A DNA stretch of 53,581 nt. Origin: Eubacterium sp. (GTDB taxonomy: Bacteria > Bacillota > Clostridia > Lachnospirales > Lachnospiraceae). The DNA is taken from the NCBI GenBank assembly GCA_024696635.1, contig JAILGP010000228.1:1-53581 (forward strand), given 5' to 3'. The position numbers and the translations under genes were made by a program. This document shows positions 1-7,520 of this stretch, piece by piece. A model generated the notes under the pieces. It worked only from the letters and a program-made list of their open reading frames with translations. It was not told where the DNA came from and searched no databases. Numbering within the stretch: position 1 is the stretch's first letter; each line of letters begins with the position of its first letter.

Positions 1-474
1 GTATGCATTACCATAGATGGAGAAAGTTGCATATATGAGCCGGGAGAAGAATTTAGAATAATGCCGAATGTCCTGCATGAGATAAAACCTGTGGATGAGA
101 AACCTTATTCTATGATGGTTATGTGTATCAAGACTGATGCGGTTGTGGATGATGATAATCTGAAGGAACTACAGGATACCATTATGGAAAGACCGGAGAA
201 TATATACCTTATTGAGGAAATGGCGGATGACACTCAGGTCAGCCCATACCATATGATACGGAAGTTTAAGAAAGCATTTGGTCTGACCCCGCATCAATTT
301 CAGATACAGTGCAAGGTCAGAAAAGCTCAGAAACTGCTTGAAACAAACAAAAGCATCCCTGAAGTGGCTTATGAAGCGGGTTTTTGCGATCAAAGCCACT
401 TGGACAGATGCTTTCAGAAGATAGTTGGTATGACACCTAGTCAATATCAGAATGCGTTAGAAAATGATAATTAA
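1..474 (+). CDS. AraC-family regulator with N-terminal cupin, 5' truncated by the window edge
   Basis: The frame is open from base 1, so the gene begins before the window and an ATG at 61 is only internal. The visible part starts in the last strands of a cupin-like sensor domain, then a linker, then two helix-turn-helix units typical of AraC proteins: a first helix pair around IYLIEEMADDTQVSPYHMIR and the C-terminal signature ending GMTPSQYQNAL. It should bind DNA as a transcription regulator responding to a small ligand in the cupin pocket. The stop codon overlaps the stop of the convergent cupin gene inside a shared TTAA, and a cupin next to a cupin-AraC regulator suggests related ligands. 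The ligand cannot be read from sequence. Confidence 0.85.
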   Translation, partial: VCITIDGESCIYEPGEEFRIMPNVLHEIKPVDEKPYSMMVMCIKTDAVVDDDNLKELQDTIMERPENIYLIEEMADDTQVSPYHMIRKFKKAFGLTPHQFQIQCKVRKAQKLLETNKSIPEVAYEAGFCDQSHLDRCFQKIVGMTPSQYQNALENDN

Positions 475-860
475 CAAAGTGCAGGGAAAAACTTGGCAAA
501 CAGATATAATCCGTCTTTTCCTGCATGAACTTCATGGTGAATGGCTTTGGGCATTATAGATATGACCCCGGGTTCATAAACAAGTTCGTGACCATCATTG
601 ATACAGGTGCCATCGCCGGCAATCACTTCATGGGTTTCCAACTGAGTTTCATGAATGTGATCAAGAATGCTCTTGTTAGGAGCAATCCGGACAAGATGAT
701 AACTATACTCGCCATTTGTATCCTTTGAGGTAATGATGTGTTTCAATTCAACACCTTCAAATACCGGATGTTTTGACCAATTGATATCGGCGAATGAAAT
801 GGTTTTGTCCGGAAGACGCAACTGCCCATTGTTAAAGAATTCAAATACTTCAAGATTCAT
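471..860 (-). CDS. Small cupin-fold protein
   Basis: A 129-residue single-domain cupin. The cupin motifs are visible as HIHETQLETHEVIAGDG (metal-ligand-like His and Glu) and later the PKAIHHEVHAG strand. I place the start at 860 because AGGAGAA lies just upstream on this strand; the longer open frame to 947 adds a basic tail with no homology and no ribosome binding site. It converges on the AraC gene with overlapping stop codons. Such proteins bind or isomerise small metabolites or act as sensors; no substrate can be assigned. Confidence 0.8.
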   Translation of the reverse strand: MNLEVFEFFNNGQLRLPDKTISFADINWSKHPVFEGVELKHIITSKDTNGEYSYHLVRIAPNKSILDHIHETQLETHEVIAGDGTCINDGHELVYEPGVISIMPKAIHHEVHAGKDGLYLFAKFFPALC

Positions 861-1195
861 GTTAGTGTTCTCCTTTCGTTTTATGTTGTGATGATAGCAA
901 AAGGAGTTTTTTTTGAATTGGATAAAATTGCTATTGAATAATAACATTTTGAGAATGGATTATTATTTCATAGCATAGAGGCAATCATAGCTTTTAGACT
1001 CTTTAAGTAATAAAAAAAGCAATTTCAATAGGTGGTGACAGTGATACGATAGCATGCATGACGGGTGGAATAGATGAATGTTAATCATTAGACTATTATA
1101 TGTCTTTTTATTTTGCAAATAATTGGGTTATATGATACTATTCTGTGTTAGATAAATTTAACGTATACATAAATTTTTATATGAGGTGAATGCGT
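861..1195. other. Gene-free spacer between divergent cupin and methyltransferase genes
   Basis: A 335-base gap without a credible open frame. It must hold the promoters for the cupin gene (leftward) and the methyltransferase (rightward). Apart from one copy of a 40-bp direct repeat at 1071-1110 I see only AT-rich sequence. Confidence 0.6.
1071..1110 (+). repeat. 40-bp direct repeat, copy A
   Basis: Begins TAGATGAATGTTAATCATTA and ends in a T-run. It matches 2517-2556 at 38 of 40 positions by eye. The two copies bracket the two methyltransferase genes. Confidence 0.85.
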
Positions 1196-1843
1196 ATGAA
1201 AACATCAGAGCAGTATAAGAATCTAACTATAAGTGAATTTACAAAGGCTGCAGATAAATACGAGACAGACAATGCAGGTATTTATGAGATATGTCGAGAG
1301 GATTACCCATATATAGCTGAGGAACTATCAAAAGAAGAGTATACCGATTTACTTGATTGTGGATGTGGAACCGGTCCTATGATTTCTCTACTATATGAAA
1401 ATGATACTACAAAGAATTATACAGGTTTGGATATCACACCTAAAATGATTGAGGTTGCTAATTCCAAGAATCTGAAGGGCGTGAGATTTGTTGTTGGAGA
1501 CTGCGAGAATATACCATTTGAAGATAATAACTTCGATGTGATCATATGTTCGAATAGTTTCCATCATTATCCTAATCCACAGAGCTTTTTTAATAGCGTA
1601 AACAGAGTACTTAGACCAGGTGGAAGGCTGATATTGCAGGATTATACAGCTCCAAAGGCTGTCCTATGGCTGATGAATCATACTGAAATGCCATTGGCGA
1701 ATCTTATTGGGCATGGAGATGTGGCAGCATATTCTCTGGAACAGGTAAGAGGTTTCTGTCAAAATGCGGGCTTATTGGTAGAAAAACTGGAAAGAGGCAG
1801 GAAGTTCCGGCTTCATCTTGTTGCCAGGAAAAGAGGAAAGTGA
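1196..1843 (+). CDS. Class I SAM-dependent methyltransferase (UbiE-like)
   Basis: A 215-residue Rossmann-fold methyltransferase. Motif I is DCGCGTGPM, followed by the acidic loop GLDITPKM, the GDCENIPF motif II region and the RPGG motif of class I enzymes. An ATG at 1190 is in frame, but GAGGTG at 1183-1188 is only one base away from it and 7 bases from the ATG at 1196, so 1196 is preferred. It is followed after 37 bases by a second methyltransferase, and the pair is bracketed by a 40-bp direct repeat. The acceptor is unknown; the fold covers small molecules, lipids and quinones. Confidence 0.85.
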   Translation: MKTSEQYKNLTISEFTKAADKYETDNAGIYEICREDYPYIAEELSKEEYTDLLDCGCGTGPMISLLYENDTTKNYTGLDITPKMIEVANSKNLKGVRFVVGDCENIPFEDNNFDVIICSNSFHHYPNPQSFFNSVNRVLRPGGRLILQDYTAPKAVLWLMNHTEMPLANLIGHGDVAAYSLEQVRGFCQNAGLLVEKLERGRKFRLHLVARKRGK

Positions 1844-1880
1844 AATTATCAGATTATAATTTTGAAAAGGATGTGATGTT

Positions 1881-2471
1881 ATGTTTTGGGATAAAGTATC
1901 AGGTATATATGACTTGTATCAATTGTTGAATTTAAAGGCTAATAATGGTGCAGCAGCAATATGTGCATCTTTTTTATCAAGAGAAGATGTGGTTTTGGAA
2001 TGTGCCTGTGGTACAGGAATAATGACTAAAATTATAGCTCCTCATTGTAAAAAGCTGGTTGCAACAGACTTTTCAAGGAAAATGCTTCATAGAGCAAAAA
2101 ACAAATTAAGTAAATATCAAAATATTCGTTTTCGATATGCAGATATAACTGAATTAAAGTGCAAGGATGCCTGTTTTGATAAAGCTATAGCGGCTAATGT
2201 GATTCATTTATTGGATGATCCTGATAAAGCATTGTCAGAACTTTATAGAGTTGTGAAGCCTGGTGGAAAAATATTGATTCCAACATATTTATCTAAAAAA
2301 ACAAACTCATTAGAAAGGATTACGAAAATTTTTAATAAGATGGGTGCCAATTTTAAAAATGAATTTGATATTAACACGTATCAGCAATTCTTCGAGGATA
2401 GAGGGATTGTGGCGGAATATCATGTAGCAAGAGGATTAATTAGTTGCTGTGTGGCAGTTATAAGAGTTTGA
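1881..2471 (+). CDS. Class I SAM-dependent methyltransferase
   Basis: A 196-residue methyltransferase with motif I ECACGTGIM, acidic loop ATDFSRKML, a YADIT motif II region and KPGG. It is short for the family, with little beyond the core fold, so the substrate-recognition part is small. AGGATGTG precedes the ATG. It probably shares a transcript with the methyltransferase 37 bases upstream, but the two proteins are too different to be a recent duplication. Substrate unknown. Confidence 0.85.
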   Translation: MFWDKVSGIYDLYQLLNLKANNGAAAICASFLSREDVVLECACGTGIMTKIIAPHCKKLVATDFSRKMLHRAKNKLSKYQNIRFRYADITELKCKDACFDKAIAANVIHLLDDPDKALSELYRVVKPGGKILIPTYLSKKTNSLERITKIFNKMGANFKNEFDINTYQQFFEDRGIVAEYHVARGLISCCVAVIRV

Positions 2472-2516
2472 AAAAATGTTTTACGAATTAGGAGAAGTTG
2501 AACGAGTTCGCTATGG

Positions 2517-2556
2517 TAGATGAATGTTAATCATTAGACTATGATATGTCTTTTTT
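2517..2556 (+). repeat. 40-bp direct repeat, copy B
   Basis: Second copy of the element at 1071-1110. It ends in TTTTTT, and a TATAAT box at 2565-2570 follows, which could be the -10 of the aminopeptidase gene. Confidence 0.85.
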
Positions 2557-2625
2557 AATTGTGTTATAATACTTATCTAAGGCTTGAGTAATTAACTGCT
2601 ATGAATAATTGAGAGGAAAACTAAA

Positions 2626-3966
2626 ATGAGTAGAGAATATGCTGAAAAAATATTAGACCTTATAGATAAGTCACCTACGGCATTTCATGTTATTGAGAAT
2701 GCCAAGGCCATACTTGACTTGGGGGGCTTTGTAGGACTTAAGGAGTCTGAAGTATGGAAGCTTCAGGAGGGTGGTAAGTATTATGTGACAAGAAATGATT
2801 CGTCTTTTATAGCATTTACCATTCCAAAGTCTGATTATAAGGGCTATAGGATTATGGCAAGTCACAGTGATTCTCCATGTCCCAAGCTTAAGGAAAATCC
2901 GGAAAAACGTGATGCGGATTATGTGAGACTTAATGTTGAAAAATATGGAGGTATGCTACTTGCACCCTGGTTTGATAGACCACTTTCTCTTGCAGGAAGA
3001 ATACTTGCTAAAGATGATAAGGCTGAAGGTGGAATCAGATCTATACTGGTTAATCTGAAAAGGGATGTGGCGGTGATTCCTTCTCTTGCTATACATATGA
3101 ATAGAGAAGCAAACTCTGGATATTCATATAGCTTTCAGAAGGATATGCTTCCTATTGTCAGTGCTGTCAGAGCTTCAAAGAAAGATGAAAAGAAAGATGA
3201 AAATAAAACTGAAAATAAAACTGAAAGCTTAATGTCTTTGGTTGCTGAGGAAGCTGGTATCTCCGAGGATAGTATATTGGGAAATGACCTCTTCTTATAT
3301 GTAAGTGAGAAGGGTAAAGTATGGGGAGTAAATGATGAATTTATTGCCTCCTCCAGACTGGATGACCAGGAGTGTGTATGGTGCACCCTTGACGGTTTCC
3401 TTGATACTGCCAAGGCTTTAAAGGGTGAAGCTTCAGAGTATGTGAATATGTTATGTGTATTCGATAATGAAGAGGTTGGTTCAAGAACTAAGCAGGGAGC
3501 CGACTCAAACTTTCTGGAGAGTCTTATAGAAAGAATAAATGATAATCTTGGCAGAAGTAGAGAAGACTATTATACAGCTTACGCTAACAGCTTTATGATA
3601 TCAGCAGATAATGCCCACGCATTTCATCCTGCCCATCCAGATAAGTATGATCCGGTTCAGAGTTCAAAGATGAATGAAGGCATTGTACTTAAGTTCAGTG
3701 CAAGACAGTCCTATACAACTGATGCGGTGTCAGCTGCATATGTGAAGAAAATCTGTGAGGATGCCGGTATCCCATATCAGGTATTTGTTAATCATTCAGA
3801 TGAGCCGGGAGGAAGTACTTTAGGTAACATTTCTAACTCTCATGTATCTATCAATACTGCAGATATAGGACTTGCTCAGCTTGCCATGCATTCATCCTAT
3901 GAGACTGCGGGTGCAGAGGATGTGGAAGCACTTAGAGAGTTTGCGACTGCATTTTATAATGCATAA
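2626..3966 (+). CDS. M18-family aminopeptidase
   Basis: A 446-residue cytosolic di-zinc aminopeptidase that removes N-terminal residues, typically acidic or neutral, in peptide turnover. Family motifs seen in order: MASHSDSP (His80 and Asp82, zinc ligand and neighbour), SSRLDDQ, FDNEEVGSRT (catalytic and metal-binding Glu pair), SADNAHAFHP, and the late His in LAMHSSYETAG. Length fits the family. A lysine/glutamate-rich low-complexity insert lies near residues 190-203 between two core strands. GAGAGGAAA precedes the ATG, and a TATAAT at 2565-2570 may be its promoter. Confidence 0.93.
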   Translation: MSREYAEKILDLIDKSPTAFHVIENAKAILDLGGFVGLKESEVWKLQEGGKYYVTRNDSSFIAFTIPKSDYKGYRIMASHSDSPCPKLKENPEKRDADYVRLNVEKYGGMLLAPWFDRPLSLAGRILAKDDKAEGGIRSILVNLKRDVAVIPSLAIHMNREANSGYSYSFQKDMLPIVSAVRASKKDEKKDENKTENKTESLMSLVAEEAGISEDSILGNDLFLYVSEKGKVWGVNDEFIASSRLDDQECVWCTLDGFLDTAKALKGEASEYVNMLCVFDNEEVGSRTKQGADSNFLESLIERINDNLGRSREDYYTAYANSFMISADNAHAFHPAHPDKYDPVQSSKMNEGIVLKFSARQSYTTDAVSAAYVKKICEDAGIPYQVFVNHSDEPGGSTLGNISNSHVSINTADIGLAQLAMHSSYETAGAEDVEALREFATAFYNA

Positions 3967-4140
3967 TTTATTTACTATTCACGACAATTATTTAACCCTT
4001 TACAACTGAATTTCCGTATTAGCTCATCTCTTGTTGTAATATTCAATCATCAAAGAAATAAATTGCAGAGTAATTGAACTTTTGAACTAAATATGCTTGG
4101 TAAGTTAAAATGCAATGATTCATAGAGAGAGGATATTAAA

Positions 4141-4800
4141 ATGATAAATGTTAAGGGATGCAGCGTAACAATAATTAGTGATTTTTTAATGAGAAGTTTT
4201 AATAGTGAAAAAATACAGATAGAGGATAGCCTGAAAGAAAGTCTTACTCTTGATATGTTAAGAAGCTATGTAACTGAGGCAAATTCAGATTTTGTAAAAT
4301 ATGACGGACAGGTAGATAAAGGAAGGCGTGCAGGACAGATTTATGCTATCATAAAAAAGATTGATAAGCAGAAGAAGCTGATTGGTATTGCAGTTATAAA
4401 GAGGGTACCTGGAGCTCCTTCTACAAAGAAAGGACTTGAACGTATATTTGAAGATACCACAGATTCTTATGTGGTTACAGAAAAGTATTTTGCTTGTGGT
4501 TTTGAAAAGGAAGAAGAGTATTTTGACCAGTGTCTTATAAATCATTTCAAAGAAACGATTGGTTTAGGAATGATTAAAGAGGCAGAGTATTTTGATAAAT
4601 ATATTGTTCAGGAAGATAAAAAGACAATTTGTGTTTATACAATCGGGAAAGTATCATTTTTTATTCTAATGACCCTTATATGGGGAACTGCTTTTCATAA
4701 TATGGCCTTAGGAATTGTTTATGCAATGCTATTTTCTACATGCTTTACAACAGTTACTTCCAGAGTAAAATCTAAGGAACTTGATATGGGTGGATGCTGA
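4141..4800 (+). CDS. Uncharacterised protein with two C-terminal membrane segments
   Basis: I do not recognise this 219-residue protein. A soluble N-terminal part of about 170 residues, rich in Lys and Glu, is followed by two hydrophobic stretches around residues 172-205 and a short polar tail ending GGC. No signal peptide is present, so the large domain is probably cytosolic and anchored at the end. The region VKYDGQVDKGRRAGQIYAII-KKIDKQKKLIGIAVIK could be an acetyltransferase-like or ligand-binding sheet, but this is weak. AGAGAGGA precedes the ATG. A strong terminator overlaps its stop codon. Confidence 0.7.
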   Translation: MINVKGCSVTIISDFLMRSFNSEKIQIEDSLKESLTLDMLRSYVTEANSDFVKYDGQVDKGRRAGQIYAIIKKIDKQKKLIGIAVIKRVPGAPSTKKGLERIFEDTTDSYVVTEKYFACGFEKEEEYFDQCLINHFKETIGLGMIKEAEYFDKYIVQEDKKTICVYTIGKVSFFILMTLIWGTAFHNMALGIVYAMLFSTCFTTVTSRVKSKELDMGGC

Positions 4801-4820
4801 TGCAGCGTCCATCCTTTTTT
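4788..4820 (+). terminator. Intrinsic terminator overlapping the stop codon
   Basis: An 11-bp stem (GGGTGGATGCT with AGCGTCCATCC, two G-U pairs) around a 5-base loop that contains part of the TGA stop, then six Ts. The left arm encodes the last residues of the upstream protein. Confidence 0.85.
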
Positions 4821-4861
4821 GATTAAATATCAAGTATCCATTTTTGATTAAATATCAAGTA
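4812..4861 (+). repeat. Tandem 25-bp duplication downstream of the terminator
   Basis: Two adjacent copies, 4812-4836 and 4837-4861, sharing TTTTTGATTAAATATCAAGT. The duplication includes the terminator T-run. Confidence 0.85.
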
Positions 4862-4942
4862 TTGTATTAAGGAGTTGAAAATATTAGAATTATAATGTTT
4901 CTGTTGTAATGTTGTAGAAACGTATTTAAGGGAGTTTATAAT

Positions 4943-5380
4943 ATGGTTTTATCTAGATGTGGAATGAGATGTGATTTATGCCTGGTATATCGTCCTAATG
5001 TTGAAAAGGAAGACAGGCGTGCTGAGATAGTAGAGGTTTTTAAAAAGATATTTGATTCTTTTGAAGGGGATCCGGAAACCATTATCTGTGATGGCTGTAC
5101 CTGTCAAAAGGAAGATCCTATATTGCTTGACCCGGAATGTCAGGCAAGAAAATGTGTCATAGAAAAGGGCATTTTGCACTGTGGATATTGCGATAATTTT
5201 CCCTGTTCAAAATTCCCTGCCGAACCTTCCGATGAAGTATTAAAGCAGAAAATTGATGTTGAAGGACTGTGGACCTGGGAGGAAAATGCCCTCTTAGAGG
5301 CTTATCAATGTAAGAAGAATATGGAAGAATTCAAGAAATGCTTTGTGGAGGGGGATGGTTATGATAAAATAATATTATGA
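4943..5380 (+). CDS. DUF3795-type cysteine-rich protein
   Basis: A 145-residue protein with many cysteines in paired motifs: CGMRCDLC near the N-terminus, CDGCTC in the middle, and CGYCDNFPCSKFP later. This layout matches DUF3795 proteins, presumed metal or iron-sulfur binding proteins of anaerobes with no assigned reaction. AAGGGAG precedes the ATG by a normal distance. It has no signal peptide or membrane segment and appears to be transcribed alone. Confidence 0.75.
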   Translation: MVLSRCGMRCDLCLVYRPNVEKEDRRAEIVEVFKKIFDSFEGDPETIICDGCTCQKEDPILLDPECQARKCVIEKGILHCGYCDNFPCSKFPAEPSDEVLKQKIDVEGLWTWEENALLEAYQCKKNMEEFKKCFVEGDGYDKIIL

Positions 5381-5430
5381 TGAGATTTTGCTGGAGAATC
5401 AGTGATTAGCCGAACTTGAATTTATCGGAA

Positions 5431-5460
5431 GTTTACCAGAGGGACAGTCCTGTGGAAAAT
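5431..5460 (+). repeat. Decayed relative of the 33-bp palindrome
   Basis: Starts GTTTACCAGAGGGACAGTCC and ends TGGAAAAT. The outer arms resemble the 33-bp family, but the core reads GGGACAGTCC instead of GGGTCAGACCC. Confidence 0.5.
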
Positions 5461-5490
5461 TTGATGAAATAGTAAATGTAGGTGAGATAT

Positions 5491-7344
5491 ATGGTTAAAA
5501 AGCAATATACAATGAAAACTGCATATATTACAGCAGCCATTATCTTTGTAGTAATGTTATTATTACAGGCCTTTATTTTGTTTTGGGATAATACAAGAGA
5601 AGCGAAGAATACTACAAATGCTTATCTTAGGCAGACTGAAATAATTATTGAACGGTCTTCTTATGAGGGGGATTTTCTTTTGTCGTCCCTTAAGGAGGAT
5701 TATACGGTTCTTGCCAAGGCAGTATCTTATTATTTAGACCACAGTTCTAAGACGGATGCGGCTTATGATGAGGAGGAACTTAATACTATTTGCGCCTTGC
5801 TGTCCATTGATGAAATCCATATTTTCGATGAGAGTGGGAAAATCGTATCCAGTACCATACCGGATTATGTGGGGTATACCCTTGATTCTGGTGATCAGAT
5901 AAGGTATTTCCTGCCTATGCTGGATGATAAATCTCTTACCATGTGTCAGGATGTTACTCCAAATACGGCTGAGGGCAGGCCCATGGTTTATGCCATGACC
6001 TGGAATGAAAGCGGGACCCAAATGGTACAGGTGGGAATCAAGCCGGTCAGGCTTATGGAGGAATTGGAAGCCACTAGTGTACAGTCGACATTAGATGACA
6101 TTTCCCTGGATCATAATATGACTATTGTAGTTGCCGATGCATCTACATTTGAAGTTCTTGCAGCTAAAAACAGGTCCTATATAGGGAAGGGGTTAAATAC
6201 TATCGCAAATGTTACGACCTCCGAAAAAAATAACTGCTTTCATAAAGGGGTAAAGCTGGAGGACCAGTCGGGATATTATTATTGCAGCACTGGCTTTACT
6301 GAGGAATATTTTATATGTGTTTTTATGGACTATGATTATTTTGCAACAAGGACCATAGAAACCATTCTTCTTGTTTTATTTTACCTGTTAATTGCATTTC
6401 TCGTTATCATGATTGTAATCAGGCGTCTTCTGTCAACCCGCCAGGAGAATTATAGACATTTGCAGGTTTTCGAGTCTATGTCGGAGATTTATTATAGCCT
6501 TCATCTGGTGGATCTGAAGAAGAATTCGGTAATGGAATATTCCTCTAAAAATCATGTCAAGAAGGTTTTGGTCGAGAGCCAGAGTGGCAAGGCTGATGAG
6601 ATAATGGTTGGGATTATGAAGGCTACCATGAGCGACGAATATCTGGAACGGGGCTTGGAATTTTCGGATATGACAACTGTCGCTGAACGAATGAAGGATA
6701 AAAAAATCATTTCCATGGAGCTTCTTGGTAAAAATGTTGGCTGGATTCGTATGTCATTTATCACCTTTGAGGCGGTGGATGGTATTCCTACCAAAATTAT
6801 CATTGCTACCCAGATTATAGATGAAGAAAAGAAAATGGCAGAGAGCCTCTATGAAAAATCCTATGTGGATGAGCTTACCAGATGCTTCAATAGAAGAGCC
6901 TATAATTCCGATATTATTACATATAGGGAAAATCCGGAGGATAAGGATTTGGTCTATATTTCTTTTGATGTAAATGGTCTGAAAACGGTGAATGATGATC
7001 TTGGTCACGAGGCGGGGGATGAGCTGCTTATAGGAGCGTCCCAGTGTATGAATCATGCCTTTTCAAAGCACGGAAAAATATACCGAAATGGTGGCGATGA
7101 ATTTATCGGTCTTATTCACGCAGACAGCGATTTGATGAAGATGCTGTGTCAGGATTTTAATGATCAGCTTAAGTCTTGGAAAGGTAAAATGATAAATAGC
7201 ATTTCTGTTTCCTATGGATATGTTTTCTGCGACCAAGAAGAGGGCAGGACCATAGATGAAATCGCTGACCTGGCCGATAAGCGAATGTACCAGGCCAAAG
7301 CCGACTACTATAAAGAAAAAGGAATCGAGCGAAGGCGCACATAA
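5491..7344 (+). CDS. Membrane diguanylate cyclase with extracellular sensor domain
   Basis: A 617-residue protein predicted to make cyclic di-GMP. Order: one membrane helix (about 10-32), an extracellular region of about 250 residues resembling a double Cache sensor, a second helix (about 291-318), a PAS-like linker, and a GGDEF domain with an intact GGDEF at 534-538 and the upstream DELTRCFNRRA signature. The residues before GGDEF do not form the RxxD inhibitory site. A GTG at 5482 is in frame, but AGGTGAG sits directly before the ATG at 5491, which I prefer. A copy of the 33-bp palindrome starts on the last base of the stop codon. Confidence 0.9.
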   Translation: MVKKQYTMKTAYITAAIIFVVMLLLQAFILFWDNTREAKNTTNAYLRQTEIIIERSSYEGDFLLSSLKEDYTVLAKAVSYYLDHSSKTDAAYDEEELNTICALLSIDEIHIFDESGKIVSSTIPDYVGYTLDSGDQIRYFLPMLDDKSLTMCQDVTPNTAEGRPMVYAMTWNESGTQMVQVGIKPVRLMEELEATSVQSTLDDISLDHNMTIVVADASTFEVLAAKNRSYIGKGLNTIANVTTSEKNNCFHKGVKLEDQSGYYYCSTGFTEEYFICVFMDYDYFATRTIETILLVLFYLLIAFLVIMIVIRRLLSTRQENYRHLQVFESMSEIYYSLHLVDLKKNSVMEYSSKNHVKKVLVESQSGKADEIMVGIMKATMSDEYLERGLEFSDMTTVAERMKDKKIISMELLGKNVGWIRMSFITFEAVDGIPTKIIIATQIIDEEKKMAESLYEKSYVDELTRCFNRRAYNSDIITYRENPEDKDLVYISFDVNGLKTVNDDLGHEAGDELLIGASQCMNHAFSKHGKIYRNGGDEFIGLIHADSDLMKMLCQDFNDQLKSWKGKMINSISVSYGYVFCDQEEGRTIDEIADLADKRMYQAKADYYKEKGIERRRT

Positions 7345-7376
7345 TTTACCAAAAGGGTTTGACCCCTTTGGCAAAA
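7344..7376 (+). repeat. 33-bp palindrome, copy 1
   Basis: First base is the last base of the TAA stop of the upstream cyclase. Core reads GGGTTTGACCCC, one base off the usual GTCAGAC. Confidence 0.95.
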
Positions 7377-7520
7377 AATTAGTACAAAATCGAATGATAA
7401 ATTGTAGTAATATGGCAATTTATTATATTTTAAGTTTATAGTATAATGGAAATGTAATAGATGGAGAAAGGATTATAAAAAACAGAATAAAAGATGTTTT
7501 GTTGCAGGAGGATATAGACT

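Noticed and set aside
471-947. Longer version of the cupin protein
   Set aside because: The extra 29 residues lack homology and the ribosome binding site is at the shorter start.
1071-2556. The 40-bp direct repeats as insertion-sequence ends
   Set aside because: They are direct, not inverted, and the enclosed genes are methyltransferases, not a transposase.
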